Assembly (NCBI GenBank): GCA_019454045.1
Contig: SKCR01035557.1
Location: forward strand, 148,403-212,402
Direction: 5' to 3'
Origin: Zanthoxylum bungeanum
Taxonomy: Eukaryota; Streptophyta; Magnoliopsida; Sapindales; Rutaceae
DNA: 64,000 nucleotides
The position numbers and the translations under genes are program-made. Shown here in pieces: positions 36,130-45,887 of this stretch. Under the pieces are notes generated by a model. The model did not search any database, was not told the DNA's origin, and saw only the letters and a list, made by a program, of their open reading frames with translations. Position 1 is the stretch's first letter. Each line of letters begins with the position of its first letter.

Positions 36130-38642
36130 TGTTGGGGTTTTGGGCGATGGGCGCAGCGGAAGCGCGATTCGGGCGAAATCGTATTTTAAAACTTTTTCAA
36201 AATACCGAATAAATTATTCAATATCTAATATGAATAATTTATTCATATTTCACCTAAACCTATTTATTTAATATCAAATATTAATATAAATGAGGTTGAA
36301 AACTCGCGAAACTTTTACGAAAACCGTTTTTTCCGCAAAATGGCCTAAAATGCATTTTTGACCGAACTGACTATCCAACACTTATGGAAACTGCCTAGGT
36401 CAGCTCCAATAGTGTTGGGGCAGTTCATGTGCTACCTGAACAGTGACGGTTTCACTGTTTGGACAGCCGTCACCCGGTTGGCTTAAAATCCACCCGGTAA
36501 TGCCGTTTTTGGTCGTTTTCGCTTATTTCAAGTCGGAAACACTTTCCGACAATTGTGCCAACACCAAAATTACATCCATTACATTCATATGACATCAAAA
36601 TCATCACATAATTTTCAGATTTACAAAATCAGATCAGAAAACCGAAATTACTAAATTACATGCTTTAAATCCAATTTTCCAAAATTAATCAAATTAATCT
36701 AACACCAAATGAGTCCCACCACACATGAAACAACCCAAGAACAATTCTAGGCTATTTAGAGTGGATCAAAAACTCTAGAATGGCAACAATTCAACAATTG
36801 AATAAATTGGCATAATATTACAATAATATTCACCAATTTCACTTCACACATGCTTCCATACTTCCAATTCAACCACAACAATCAAAAGCCCCAAAAAAAT
36901 CAGATTTGTAAGAACCCTAAAACCATTCTAAGTTATCAAGAAAATAAGAAATCAAATTTTTAAGCCATGGGTTATGAAGACTTACCTTAAAACTCATAAA
37001 TCTAAGCATTTTTCTCACAAATTTTCATGGTTTTTTCAAAACATTTGAAACCCATTTCATTTTCTTTTTGTTTCGGCAGTGTGGGTGGCTTAAGGGAAGA
37101 AGAAAATAATTTTTGCAACTTAAAACCCTTTGGCCGAAAACTAGAAGGGCATTTTTGTCCAATTACAACTTAATTAAATCAAATCCATATCACTTTACAA
37201 TGTCCAATCAATATTAGACACAAATAAAGTGTATTTAATTTCATGTCATGTGTCCCAATCATTTGTCACCATGTATCATATGCATAATGACAATTGGATA
37301 AGATTTGAAAAATAATTATTTAATTATTTAACTATTAAATAATTAATTTACAAACATATATGTATTTTATTTATATTAAATAATAAATACATATATTAAT
37401 GGCATGTGTCAAAATCTTATTTGACAAATAATTAATGTGTATCTAATCGTATTATGTATCAAATATAATACACAATAATTATTAGCGGACAAAATCCCAT
37501 AATTGCATGTGTTGTCGTTTAACGATTAAACGATCCGAATTAACTCATTTAATCCGGTGAAGTATTATGAATAATCTGTATTATTCATATGGAGTTGCCT
37601 GAGTGCTCAACGAGTACACTTCATATTGTGAGACTCTCTAAGTTTAGGCTTATCCGTCACGAAATCTAATTTTATGTCCATAATCCAACCACTCATGGAT
37701 TATGACGACCACGGATAATCTTGCTAAACTATGCAAGTCGAGGTCACTACATACGTATAATCCCTTTGTCACAGGCTATCCGTATTATACCTGGGATATA
37801 GATCAGAACGTCAAATCTGTTCGGTATAATACAGCCGACTTTCAATTTACGATCACGAAATAACACTCAGAACTGATTTCCGATGTTATACGACGGCCAT
37901 GGAATTACTAGATGGTAAACATGTGTTGGATGTCTATGCCCTGTACACAGGACTGACATATCATATCTTGATACGCACAGGATATCATGAGCATCAGTCC
38001 ACACCCAACAAACAGACGGAGGTCTGATCATGACTAGATCGTTGACGTGACTGCCATCAAAGTGTGGAGGATAACTCATATATCCACAGTGGTATCTCAA
38101 GTCGAATGACCACTATGCTCGCTCAACTCGAGAAGGTTCATATTGACGTTGGTGTACCATCTATTAGAAAACCTTCAGTGAGTCGTTCAGTGTCTTATCA
38201 AATAAATACCTACATGTCTATACGAGTCTCCCGAGACTCATGGTTCACTGGGATAAACCATCGGACCAAGTCACGATATACGACATGTACTGGTCTCAGT
38301 GAATTTTACTAACCGACCCGTGTTAGCAAATCTTGACCAGAAACTTTATTTAAGAATATACAACTAATATTGTGCTTCCCAATGTCAATTACAAACTACG
38401 TTGTAACTGCGCACTATACTGTAAATCCTAGGGTCTTTGTCTAATATACATGTATCACTAAACCAGATTCAGTTTCAATCTAATCGTAATCAGATATCTA
38501 ATCGCAATTATATTGAATAAGCTTATAAAAGACAAGGGTGGTACCACTAAAATTAGTAATATTATGGAAAATAGAATTGCTTGTATTTATGAATCGGACA
38601 TAAATACGATCTGAATTGGCACTCCGAGCACCAACCCTAACA
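36130..38642 (-). mobile_element. Solo LTR related to the initiator-Met-PBS element
   Basis: 2513 bp, TGTTGGGGTTTTGGGC to ACCAACCCTAACA in plus-strand reading, flanked by ATATC (36125-36129) and GTATC (38643-38647), one mismatch. It is alignable with 25074-27682 along most of its length (for example the Tyr/His-rich segment near 37870-38110) but clearly more diverged. No PBS, PPT or internal sequence is attached, so it is a product of LTR-LTR recombination. Confidence 0.83.
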
Positions 38643-38924
38643 GTATCCTCATTAAGTCAGGTTTTAAATAGTTTATATTTATTATTAATTAAGGGAGATT
38701 AATCTAAATATTAGTAATAAAAGCTTACATTTCACCCCAGCAGTAGAGAGTTACCTACTCATGCCGAATAGTAAAAGACTGGAAAGTAAAAAAAAAAAAT
38801 TATTGCAAAAAGTAAAATATAAATTAATTACAGAAGCTGTAAATAAACAAGTAAGATACAATCTTCTTAGTTATTCTAAGGAATTTCTCAGAAGAAGTAT
38901 GAATTACAAATGAAATTTCGGCCT

Positions 38925-38934
38925 CTATTTATAG
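38925..38934 (-). promoter_or_regulatory. TATA box of the Athila-like LTR
   Basis: Minus-strand CTATAAATAG, directly followed in transcription direction by GAGGCC. The G-box-like array starts about 45 bp upstream. Confidence 0.7.
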
Positions 38935-38949
38935 AAAAAAATTTGCTTC

Positions 38950-39335
38950 ACGCGTCGCGACGCGCCGTTGATTTGCGCCACGTGGCACGACTTTTACGGA
39001 GATGAGAGGACACGTGTCGCGGTTTCATCGGCAGCCGAATTATTAGTGTCGGCAGCATGGGATGACAATACGTGTCTGGCGCACGTTAGCATGATTCGAT
39101 GTTATGTTGACACGTGGCAGGCGCATTTTAGCAAATGACTTGTGTCGATGATGGTTGCCGGCAACATGTGATGGTGACACGTGTCTGGCGCATGTTAGCA
39201 GATTTGATGTAATGGTGACACGTGTCCAGCGCACGTTAGTAAAAGCACATGATAGCAGGTTTCTCTAATTTTGACACGTGTCCAGCGCACGTTAGAGGTC
39301 GCGACGCAAAGGTGATGCGCGTCGCGACGCCTAAA
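38950..39335 (-). promoter_or_regulatory. Array of G-box (CACGTG) sites upstream of the LTR TATA box
   Basis: CACGTG occurs at 38979, 39011, 39111, 39178, 39219 and 39275, and TACGTG at 39069. Several are in the longer palindrome GACACGTGTC and are followed by CCAGCGCACGTTAG-type sequence, so the unit itself was duplicated. CGTCGCGACG palindromes flank the array at both ends (38953 and 39300-39330). G-boxes are bound by plant bZIP and bHLH factors; use here is inferred from position. Confidence 0.7.
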
Positions 39336-39483
39336 TTATAATTTTGCCCTTTTGTCAGTTTTCACTGTTTGCCCCGAATTGATTCTAGAGAGTCCTGTTA
39401 TTTTATTTATCTACAAATAAAACACAAATACATCAAAATATTCACAAAACTCAAGAAAAACTAATACAAAATATAAGTCAAAG

Positions 39484-39511
39484 GAGTGGGAAATATTACT
39501 ATTTCCCACTC
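39484..39511. repeat. Perfect 12-bp hairpin at the LTR start
   Basis: GAGTGGGAAATA, loop TTAC, TATTTCCCACTC, ending 4 bases inside the LTR terminus. The array-family LTRs also start with an imperfect hairpin (TAAGTGTGG against CCCACTTA). Confidence 0.85.
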
Positions 39512-39515
39512 ATCA

Positions 39516-40900
39516 GAATGCCAAGTGAAAGGGTCATCACTCTTGGTGCACATGTTAAGAAGTCTTCTACAACAAATGTACATTTGGGATTCCAACCTCA
39601 TGGGCTGAAGTGGAAAGGAAAAAATATTTTTTATAACTAGACAGCTTCAACAACAGATGACTTTCAAGCTCAGAAGTAGAACACAATCTCGCTTAAATGC
39701 AGCAAGCAAACCATGAAATGGGAAAAAAATATTGCTAGTTTCTATCTACTTTTGTTCAATAATATTGTGAATGGTTTGCTTGTACAAAAAATCAAGTTTC
39801 AAGTGCTAACAATCATCTTCATTTCCATTTCCAAACAAATGGATGCATACACATCATTCAACTTACAGACCCAATCTTCCAACTACAAATACATAATCAA
39901 TGTTACACATTCAAACAACTATTGCTTCTTTGTTTTTCCATATTTTCCCTCTCGGCCTCCATTTTCCTAATTATTCCAAGCAAATCGATTATTACATTTC
40001 TCGCTTGCTCAGGCATTGGAAGGATCACACCATATGAAAAATCGACAACCACCAGCCACCTGCATTCCCAACTCGTAAATTATTGATGTTGATATTTTTA
40101 TACAATCAATTAATTAATGTCAAGATTGATAATCAAATTTTAATTTTATCCCAAATGATGTGATATTTTACCAGGGGTCGGCTCAAGGGCCAGCCCACGA
40201 GGCAGCGAGTTGATGCCCCAGGATTTGGCCCAACTCCAAATTAAATAATAAAATTAAAAGTTTTTAGATGCATGTGATAGATTTATATCAATACATGAGC
40301 CATTTTTATTAAAAAAAACATTAAAAATTATATGAAGGTATTAAATCTAAAGAAAATTTAATAATCATAAAGGAAGTAAAAAAAAAAAAAAAAACTTTTT
40401 TTATCAGTAAGGCACATATTTTTAAAAACTCATTTAGAGTCCCCTAAAACTCAGGATCGCATCTGCATTTTATATATCATTTTCAAACCCGGACTGAAAT
40501 ATGAGAGAGAGAAAGGTTCAGATTTTTGACAAAAATTTGTAAGATTTTAAAAGAAAAATGGCAAATTTTTATAATTTAAAAAAAAAAAAAAAAAACTTGG
40601 GACAGTCCTCTCATAACTACTAGTTGGTATATCATATGCCGGGTGTATATGCCATCTCTCTCACTGTGTGGGGTCCGCCTGCTGTGAAAGATATGACATA
40701 TACACCCGGCACATAATATAATTTTCGCATAACTACACCTCTCATTACTGTGAGATCGTTTTCCATTTCACTTGTATCATCAATTTTATGAATGATACAT
40801 TATATGTCATATCATTCATACTTCAAATATAATGATTCAAGATAAAATACAATGATATCAATTGATCCATGCAACCAAGTTTTGTTTAGAGTGGTTATTA
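39516..40900. other. Degenerate intergenic DNA with small remnants
   Basis: No gene is seen. On the minus strand near 39990-40065 a short frame reads GCRFFIWCDP, a pattern like a GRF zinc finger, then stops; this is a weak remnant. At about 40170 CAGGGGTCGGCTCAAGGGCC resembles a hAT-type terminus, but no partner end was found. A runs occur near 40380 and 40580. Confidence 0.4.
40634..40713. repeat. Short inverted repeat, possible foldback MITE
   Basis: The arms at 40634-40655 and 40692-40713 match at about 20 of 22 positions (core GCCGGGTGTATATG). The 36-bp loop contains GTGTGGGGTCCGCC. No clear TSD. Confidence 0.5.
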
Positions 40901-40921
40901 GAGCAATTTTAAAAGACTCTT

Positions 40922-41529
40922 TGTAGACTCTGATTTCGGCCAAGGTCCACAATCGAGATTATCAATTTGTAGGGCGCGAGTAAATCCTGCAAAACAAATA
41001 GAACGAATAAGGAGCTTACTGCCCACCGGTGTGGTGGAAACCGTAGACACTCCGACGCTCAAGTTAGTGATGGTATCGATCAACGTAAAGTAAACTGGTC
41101 AAGGCTTTTTATGTACCTCAACCTTCTGTTGTATGCCGTGAGGGCGGTTGTGAATCAGTTTCGTCTTTGTAATTAGGGTGGTCTCTTTTTCGATCCCCTT
41201 GATGGTGTCTTTCTTTCTTCTTTTATAGGTATTGGTATCCCCCCTTTATCTGCCCGTTGGAGTTATTATTAATGAGGCTTTGATTCGGATGTTCCATACT
41301 CGGTAACTGACGATCTTGTCTTCTCCCTGAAACCGTCGACTTCATGGTAGTATTTATGAATGCGGATTCTTTCTTCAAGTTTGTAACTGGCGCCCGTTGA
41401 TCTTCTTTATGTTCAACAGGCCTGGACCTTTGTGTAATATCTTCGTATGTGGGCCCAGTTTGCAGATGGGCTTCTAGTCTTGTGGTGTAATGTAAGTTTT
41501 TGCCCTTAGAGTCAATTTTGGCCCAAACA
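40922..41529 (-). repeat. 3' LTR of the Tat element
   Basis: 608 bp, TGTAGACTC to CCAAACA in plus-strand reading. LTR TATA: minus CTATAAAAG at 41220-41228. Differences from the other LTR are mainly one- to few-base indels. Confidence 0.92.
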
Positions 41530-41555
41530 GTTTGTCCCCTACTCTCTAAGCCTGG
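41530..41555 (-). other. Polypurine tract of the Tat element
   Basis: Minus-strand GAGAGTAGGGGACAAAC ends exactly at the 3' LTR start TGTTTGGGCC. Confidence 0.85.
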
Positions 41556-41886
41556 AAGTCTTTAGGCTTGGAGAGTACCTTTGTATGTTCCGAAAATAAG
41601 TCTTCCTTGCTTTCGTTTATAGCCTGTAAGGGAGTGTCCTATGCTGAGCGAACCGGATTGCTTTTAGAAAGAATCTCACTCGGCATGTCGCATGGACCCA
41701 ATGGGTGGCTCCGGATGTTTGAACCAGTGGGAGGTGGGAGTGAGTTAGTTGAAAGTCTCATAGTGCGATTGATCCTTATCAAGCGTGATACACAGATAGT
41801 GAAAGTCCATATATAGCCATTTACATGTCGTATAATTGGGGATATTCTTTGTCTTGACATGGCCCGTAGGAAGTCTCTGGATGAAC

Positions 41887-43010
41887 TCACTCGACACTGT
41901 TGTATGGGAATAGTGAATGTCTTTGCTCCAATTTGACTCGACGTGAGTCATCCAGGGATGTCCCTGTGTGATTGAACCTTGAGATGGTTCAGGAGTGATT
42001 TCACTCGACACTGTCGTATGGGACGAGTAATTTCCGTAACTCAGATCTGACTCGACATGAGTCACTTGGGGGATGTCCCCTGTCGACTGAACCTTGAGGT
42101 GGTTCAGGAGTGATTTCACTCGACACTGTCGTATGGGACGAGTGAATTCCATAACTTAGATGAAACTCGACATGAGTCACTGGGGGATGTCCCCTGTCGA
42201 CTGAACCTTGAGGTGGTTCAGGAGTGATTTCACTCGACACTGTCGTAAGGGACGAGTGAATACCATAACTCAGATATAACTCGACATGAGTCATTTGGGG
42301 GATGTCCCCTGTCGACTGAACCTTGAGGTGGTTCAGGAGTGATTTCACTCGACACTGTCGTAAGGGACGAGTGAATACCATAACTCAGATATAACTCGAC
42401 ATGAGTCCTGGGGGATGTCCCCTGTCGACTGAACCTGAGGTGGTTCAGGAGTGATTTCACTCGACACTGTCGTAAGGGACGAGTGAATACCATAACTCAG
42501 ATATAACTCGACATGAGTCACCTGGGGGATGTCCCCTGTCGACTGAACCTTGAGGTGGTTCAGGAGAGGATTTCACTCGACACTGTCGTAAGGGACGAGT
42601 GAATACCATAACTCAGATATAACTCGACATGAGTCACCTGGGGGATGTCCCCTGTCGACTGAACCTTGAGGTGGTTCAGGAGTGATTTCACTCGACACTG
42701 TCGTAAGGGACGAGTGAATACCATAACTCAGATATAACTCGACATGAGTCACCTGGGGGATGTCCCCTGTCGACTGAACCTTGAGGTGGTTCAGGAGTGA
42801 TTTCACTCGACACTGTCGTAAGGGACGAGTGAATACCATAACTCAGATATAACTCGACATGAGTCACCTGGGGGATGTCCCCTGTCGACTGAACCTTGAG
42901 GTGGTTCAGGAGTGATTTCACTCGACACTGTTATATGGGACGAGTGAATTCCATAATTCAGATATAACTCGACATGAGTCATCTGGGGGATGTCCCCTGT
43001 TCGACGTTCT
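41887..43010. repeat. Ten 115-bp tandem repeats next to the 3' LTR
   Basis: Units start TCACTCGACACTGT at 41887, 42001, 42116, 42230, 42345, 42457, 42573, 42688, 42803 and 42918 (spacing 112-116). Each has the inverted pair TCACTCG/CGAGTGA about 16 bp apart. Nine of ten have TGAGTCA within CGACATGAGTCA or a close variant. The middle units are nearly identical, pointing to recent unequal exchange. Minus-strand open frames here are repeat artefacts. Confidence 0.92.
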
Positions 43011-43116
43011 CCATGCCGTAATACTTTGACCCAGTTCAACTGTTATTAATGCAAACCCTATCGCGGATTACGAGGAGTTTTTGGCGGGAATATTGGCGCC
43101 AAATTGAGTATGGGTG

Positions 43117-43123
43117 TATAAAA
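43117..43123 (+). promoter_or_regulatory. TATA box of the antisense gene
   Basis: TATAAAA within GGTGTATAAAAGGGG, about 110 bp after the end of the 115-bp array and about 250 bp before the first ATG of the gene. Strong match to plant TATA consensus. Confidence 0.75.
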
Positions 43124-43369
43124 GGGGTATGGGCGTTTCATTTTTCCTCATTTGGGAAGTCGAGTAAGGAGAGCTCTCAAGTGTTTCTCAAGGTATTCTT
43201 CACTAACTTCCTCTTGTTCTTCAATTCTTTTAAGCATTCATTGCAATATTCAAGCTGTTCTTAGGTTACTCTGGCTGTTTGATCTTTGGGTTAGTGTGTT
43301 TAGCTTAAGAATCGTGTTTGTGGTTTTTGATCTTCAAGGGGTAGATTACTAGAGAGTTTAATTGTTTAT

Positions 43370-45627
43370 ATGCTTGTTGTTTGGAAAATGTCGAGTGGAG
43401 AGTCTTTAGGCAGCTTGGGAGCCAAGATAGATAGTTATGTCGAATCATCGAGTGAAACTGAGGAGGAGGTAACGTACAAAGACTGGTCGTACGAAAAACT
43501 GATTGAGAAAGGTGTAGTTACCCTGGCCATGTCTCCTCGGGAGACTCCTACTGAGGCAATACCTCTAAGATCAATTCCTGCAATTGAGGAGCCGAGTGAC
43601 TTTCCTTGCACCAGTGAGCCTACCAACTTATTATCCAGGAATCCTGCTAGTCGTATGACTGGGAAAATGCTGAGGGAACTCAGTTGTATGTATAGATTTC
43701 CTGAGTCTCTAGAACTCCGAGTGCCTTCGTCGACTGAGAGAATTGATTACAAGGTCCCGGGGTGGATGGGTTTCTACGTTCGTCCGTTTAAAGTAGGATT
43801 GAGGTTTCCAATCCCCAGACTGGTCTGGGAAGTGTTGAACCATTTTGAAATTGCTCCGTCTCAATTGATGCCAAACGCATGGAGGATTCTTTTGTCGATT
43901 GAGTGCTTAGCCTTCGAGTTGGGTGTACTCTTCGAGGTAAATGATGTTCTAGAGACATATTACATAAAGGAGCATCTGAAAGAGAAAGGGAGATATACAA
44001 TGATCCTTCGACAAAGAAAGAAGCATCTAGTCATTGGATTGCCGACTAATGATAGGGGAAACTGGCAGTCCTACTACTTCTTCGCAAGGGGTGAGGGTAT
44101 ATTTGGTTTGACTGGGGCTGGTCGAATCCCAGAGTTTTGGTGTTTGTCGAGTGAGTGATGTTCTTTTCTAAGTTATAGGTTATAACTGTGTTTTGTGTTT
44201 TTGAATAACCAAGGTTTGTCGTTGCAGATCCTCTTCGAAACAAATCGTTCCTCTCAACTGTTCGCTCCACCTCAAACGTCGAAGCAATTCTATCTTTGCC
44301 AGACGACGTAAGGAACTGCAAGGCCATCTTAGAGGAGAAGAGATTAAGGGCGACTCCATTGTGGAAGGAAATTTATCAGCGCGAAGGTAAAGTTCTGGCC
44401 CTCTCTAACGACGTTTTGGCCGTGATAAACTGTAGGTGGTCGATTCAAAAATTGTATGGGGTGAATAAAAAATATCGAGAGCCCTTAAAAATTGAGGAAT
44501 TTTCATGCGCAGAGGAGATGATGTCTGGTCCATTCACAGTAGCTTCACTCGACGAAATGAAGAGCAGAAAAAAGTCGAGGAAACTGAAGAAGAGAGAATT
44601 AGAGGTCGAAAGAGAAACTGGCACCCAACATCAGGAGATGATTTCAAGTGGGGGTGTCGTAGAAAAAGGGAAGTCGATAGACATTATCTCATCTGAGAGA
44701 AAAGAAAAGGAAGTCTGTCGCAGAGGTGGAAACTGAAGAGGACTCTGATACCCTTATTTTGAAAGTTCCAAAGGAGTCGACGGCAATTTCAGACCCTTCG
44801 AGCATCGACTCATTCGTTGAGGGTCTTCTACTCCAAGGGGATGAAGTGAGATTGGCACAAATTGGGCCGGCGGAGGCCATGAAAAAAGCCATCGCTCTAA
44901 ACTACCAAGTGAGTATCATCATTCCTTTTTTTTTTTTTTAGTTGTCGAATGGTGCTCTGATTTGAATGTCGTAGGCCCTGGAATGTAGCTTGTTCTTGCG
45001 GAAAAATGCTGAATCCAACCAAAAGAGGGTCAAGGAGCTAGAGAAGGGTTTATCAGCTGTAAAGAAGGAGTCGTCTATATTGAGGTCTGGACTGGTTGCT
45101 TCGCAGAGAAAGGAGAAAGTTCTCGAGAAGGAGCTGAAGGAAGTGAAGGCTAGCTTGAAGCTGGAAAAGGAAACTGCCGAGTTAACAATTGAAGGTTACA
45201 AGGAGGGTTTCAACAATTTGAAGAAGGAGAACGAGTTGCTGTTGGAACAAATGGAGGATATCGCTATTGACTCCATGATGAAGAATAGATACGACTTGAT
45301 GCAAGAATTCGTTGCTGGAAAACATGTCGACTGGAAGCCTGAGAAATGGATCAGTGAATATGAAAGGCGCGCCGCTGGAATTTCCTCGTCGACAGAAGAA
45401 GAAGATGTAGAAGCAGGAACAGAGGTAGAGATGAGGAAGAGGAGGCTGAGCTAAATCCAACGACGTAGTAGAAGCGATGATGGAAGTCGAGAAGGACACA
45501 GAAGTAGAAGAAGAAAATGTGGCACAAACCGCTGTCCATTCTGAACCGGTGGATGTGGAGGGTGAAGGAGACGTTCCAACCAGCCAACCAGCAACGACGG
45601 ATGCAGACGGAGCTGACGTTTGATGTC
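43370..45627 (+). pseudogene. Antisense spliced gene of the Tat element, gypsy-type transposon domain plus coiled coil
   Basis: Exon 1 runs from ATG 43370 (or 43388) to 44147; GTGAGT donor, then acceptor TTGCAG at 44227. Exon 2 is 44228-44911, ending TACCAA before GTGAGT; the acceptor GTCGTAG ends at 44974. Exon 3 is 44975 to TGA near 45627. Both introns join open frames in phase. Exon 1 holds a domain of the Transposase_28 family, which is known only from such elements: GWMGFYVRPFKVGLRFPIP, then IAPSQLMPNAWRILLSIECL (residues about 135-185). Exon 3 is a long coiled coil (KELEKGLSAVKKESSILRSG and onward) with an acidic tail. Single-base shifts occur in an A-rich run near 44690-44715 and near 45450-45475, so it may be broken or miscalled. 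Function unknown. It points towards pol, tail to tail. Confidence 0.8.
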
Positions 45628-45839
45628 GAATTGTTCAGAATTATCTTGAACTTTTTGTTAAACTTGTATTTAGAATTTGCTAGGATGGAACAAGGTTGTA
45701 ACTTGATCATTTTGTATATTTGCGAATGGTTTTTATGATGAATGGAATGAATTTGATATTGAATTGGATGGTTTTATTGGAAATGAATGAATAATCGACA
45801 ATTTCTTGTACACAATTTGTCAACTTTCTCTACTCTACA

Positions 45840-45850
45840 GAATGAATAAA
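45840..45850 (+). terminator. Possible polyadenylation signal of the antisense gene
   Basis: GAATGAATAAAAC contains AATAAA about 220 bp after the stop. It lies only 40 bp from the end of the opposing pol frame (45888), so the two transcripts would probably overlap. Confidence 0.4.
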
Positions 45851-45887
45851 ACAGAAAGTAGACTGGTAAATAACTAATTGGCAAAAA

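Larger units (their letters stand above)
1553..39515 (-). mobile_element. Athila-like Ty3 retrotransposon, host of the nest
   Basis: Read on the minus strand, the parts occur in retroelement order: LTR (39515 to 35085), tRNA-Asp-type PBS (35078-35061), gag (34887 leftwards), protease region (near 23000-22407) and reverse transcriptase (2635-1553). Later insertions occupy 36130-38642, 25074-34481, 24029-24932 and 2641-22401, and the RT is cut at 1552 by an Ogre-type LTR. Gag and protease wording such as QCQAITLKSG and the PBS TGGCGCCGTTGCCGGGGA are typical of the Athila lineage. Integrase and the 3' LTR are not in the window. Many stops and frameshifts show that it is dead. Confidence 0.85.
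35085..39515 (-). repeat. 5' LTR of the Athila-like element, split by a solo LTR
   Basis: In minus-strand reading it starts TGATGAGTGGGAAATAG (39515) and ends ACGTCGGTCA (35085). Without the nested LTR at 36130-38642 it is about 1.9 kb. It holds a TATA box (38925-38934), a G-box-like array upstream of it, and a terminal hairpin. The 3' LTR is outside the window, so age and TSD cannot be read. Confidence 0.83.

Noticed and set aside
41887..43010. CRISPR-like array
   Set aside because: The whole 115-bp unit repeats with no unique spacers, in a plant retrotransposon.
42001..43039. A ladder of similar minus-strand ORFs (about 76-135 codons)
   Set aside because: They are translations of the 115-bp repeats with shifting frames and sit in a non-coding part of the Tat element.
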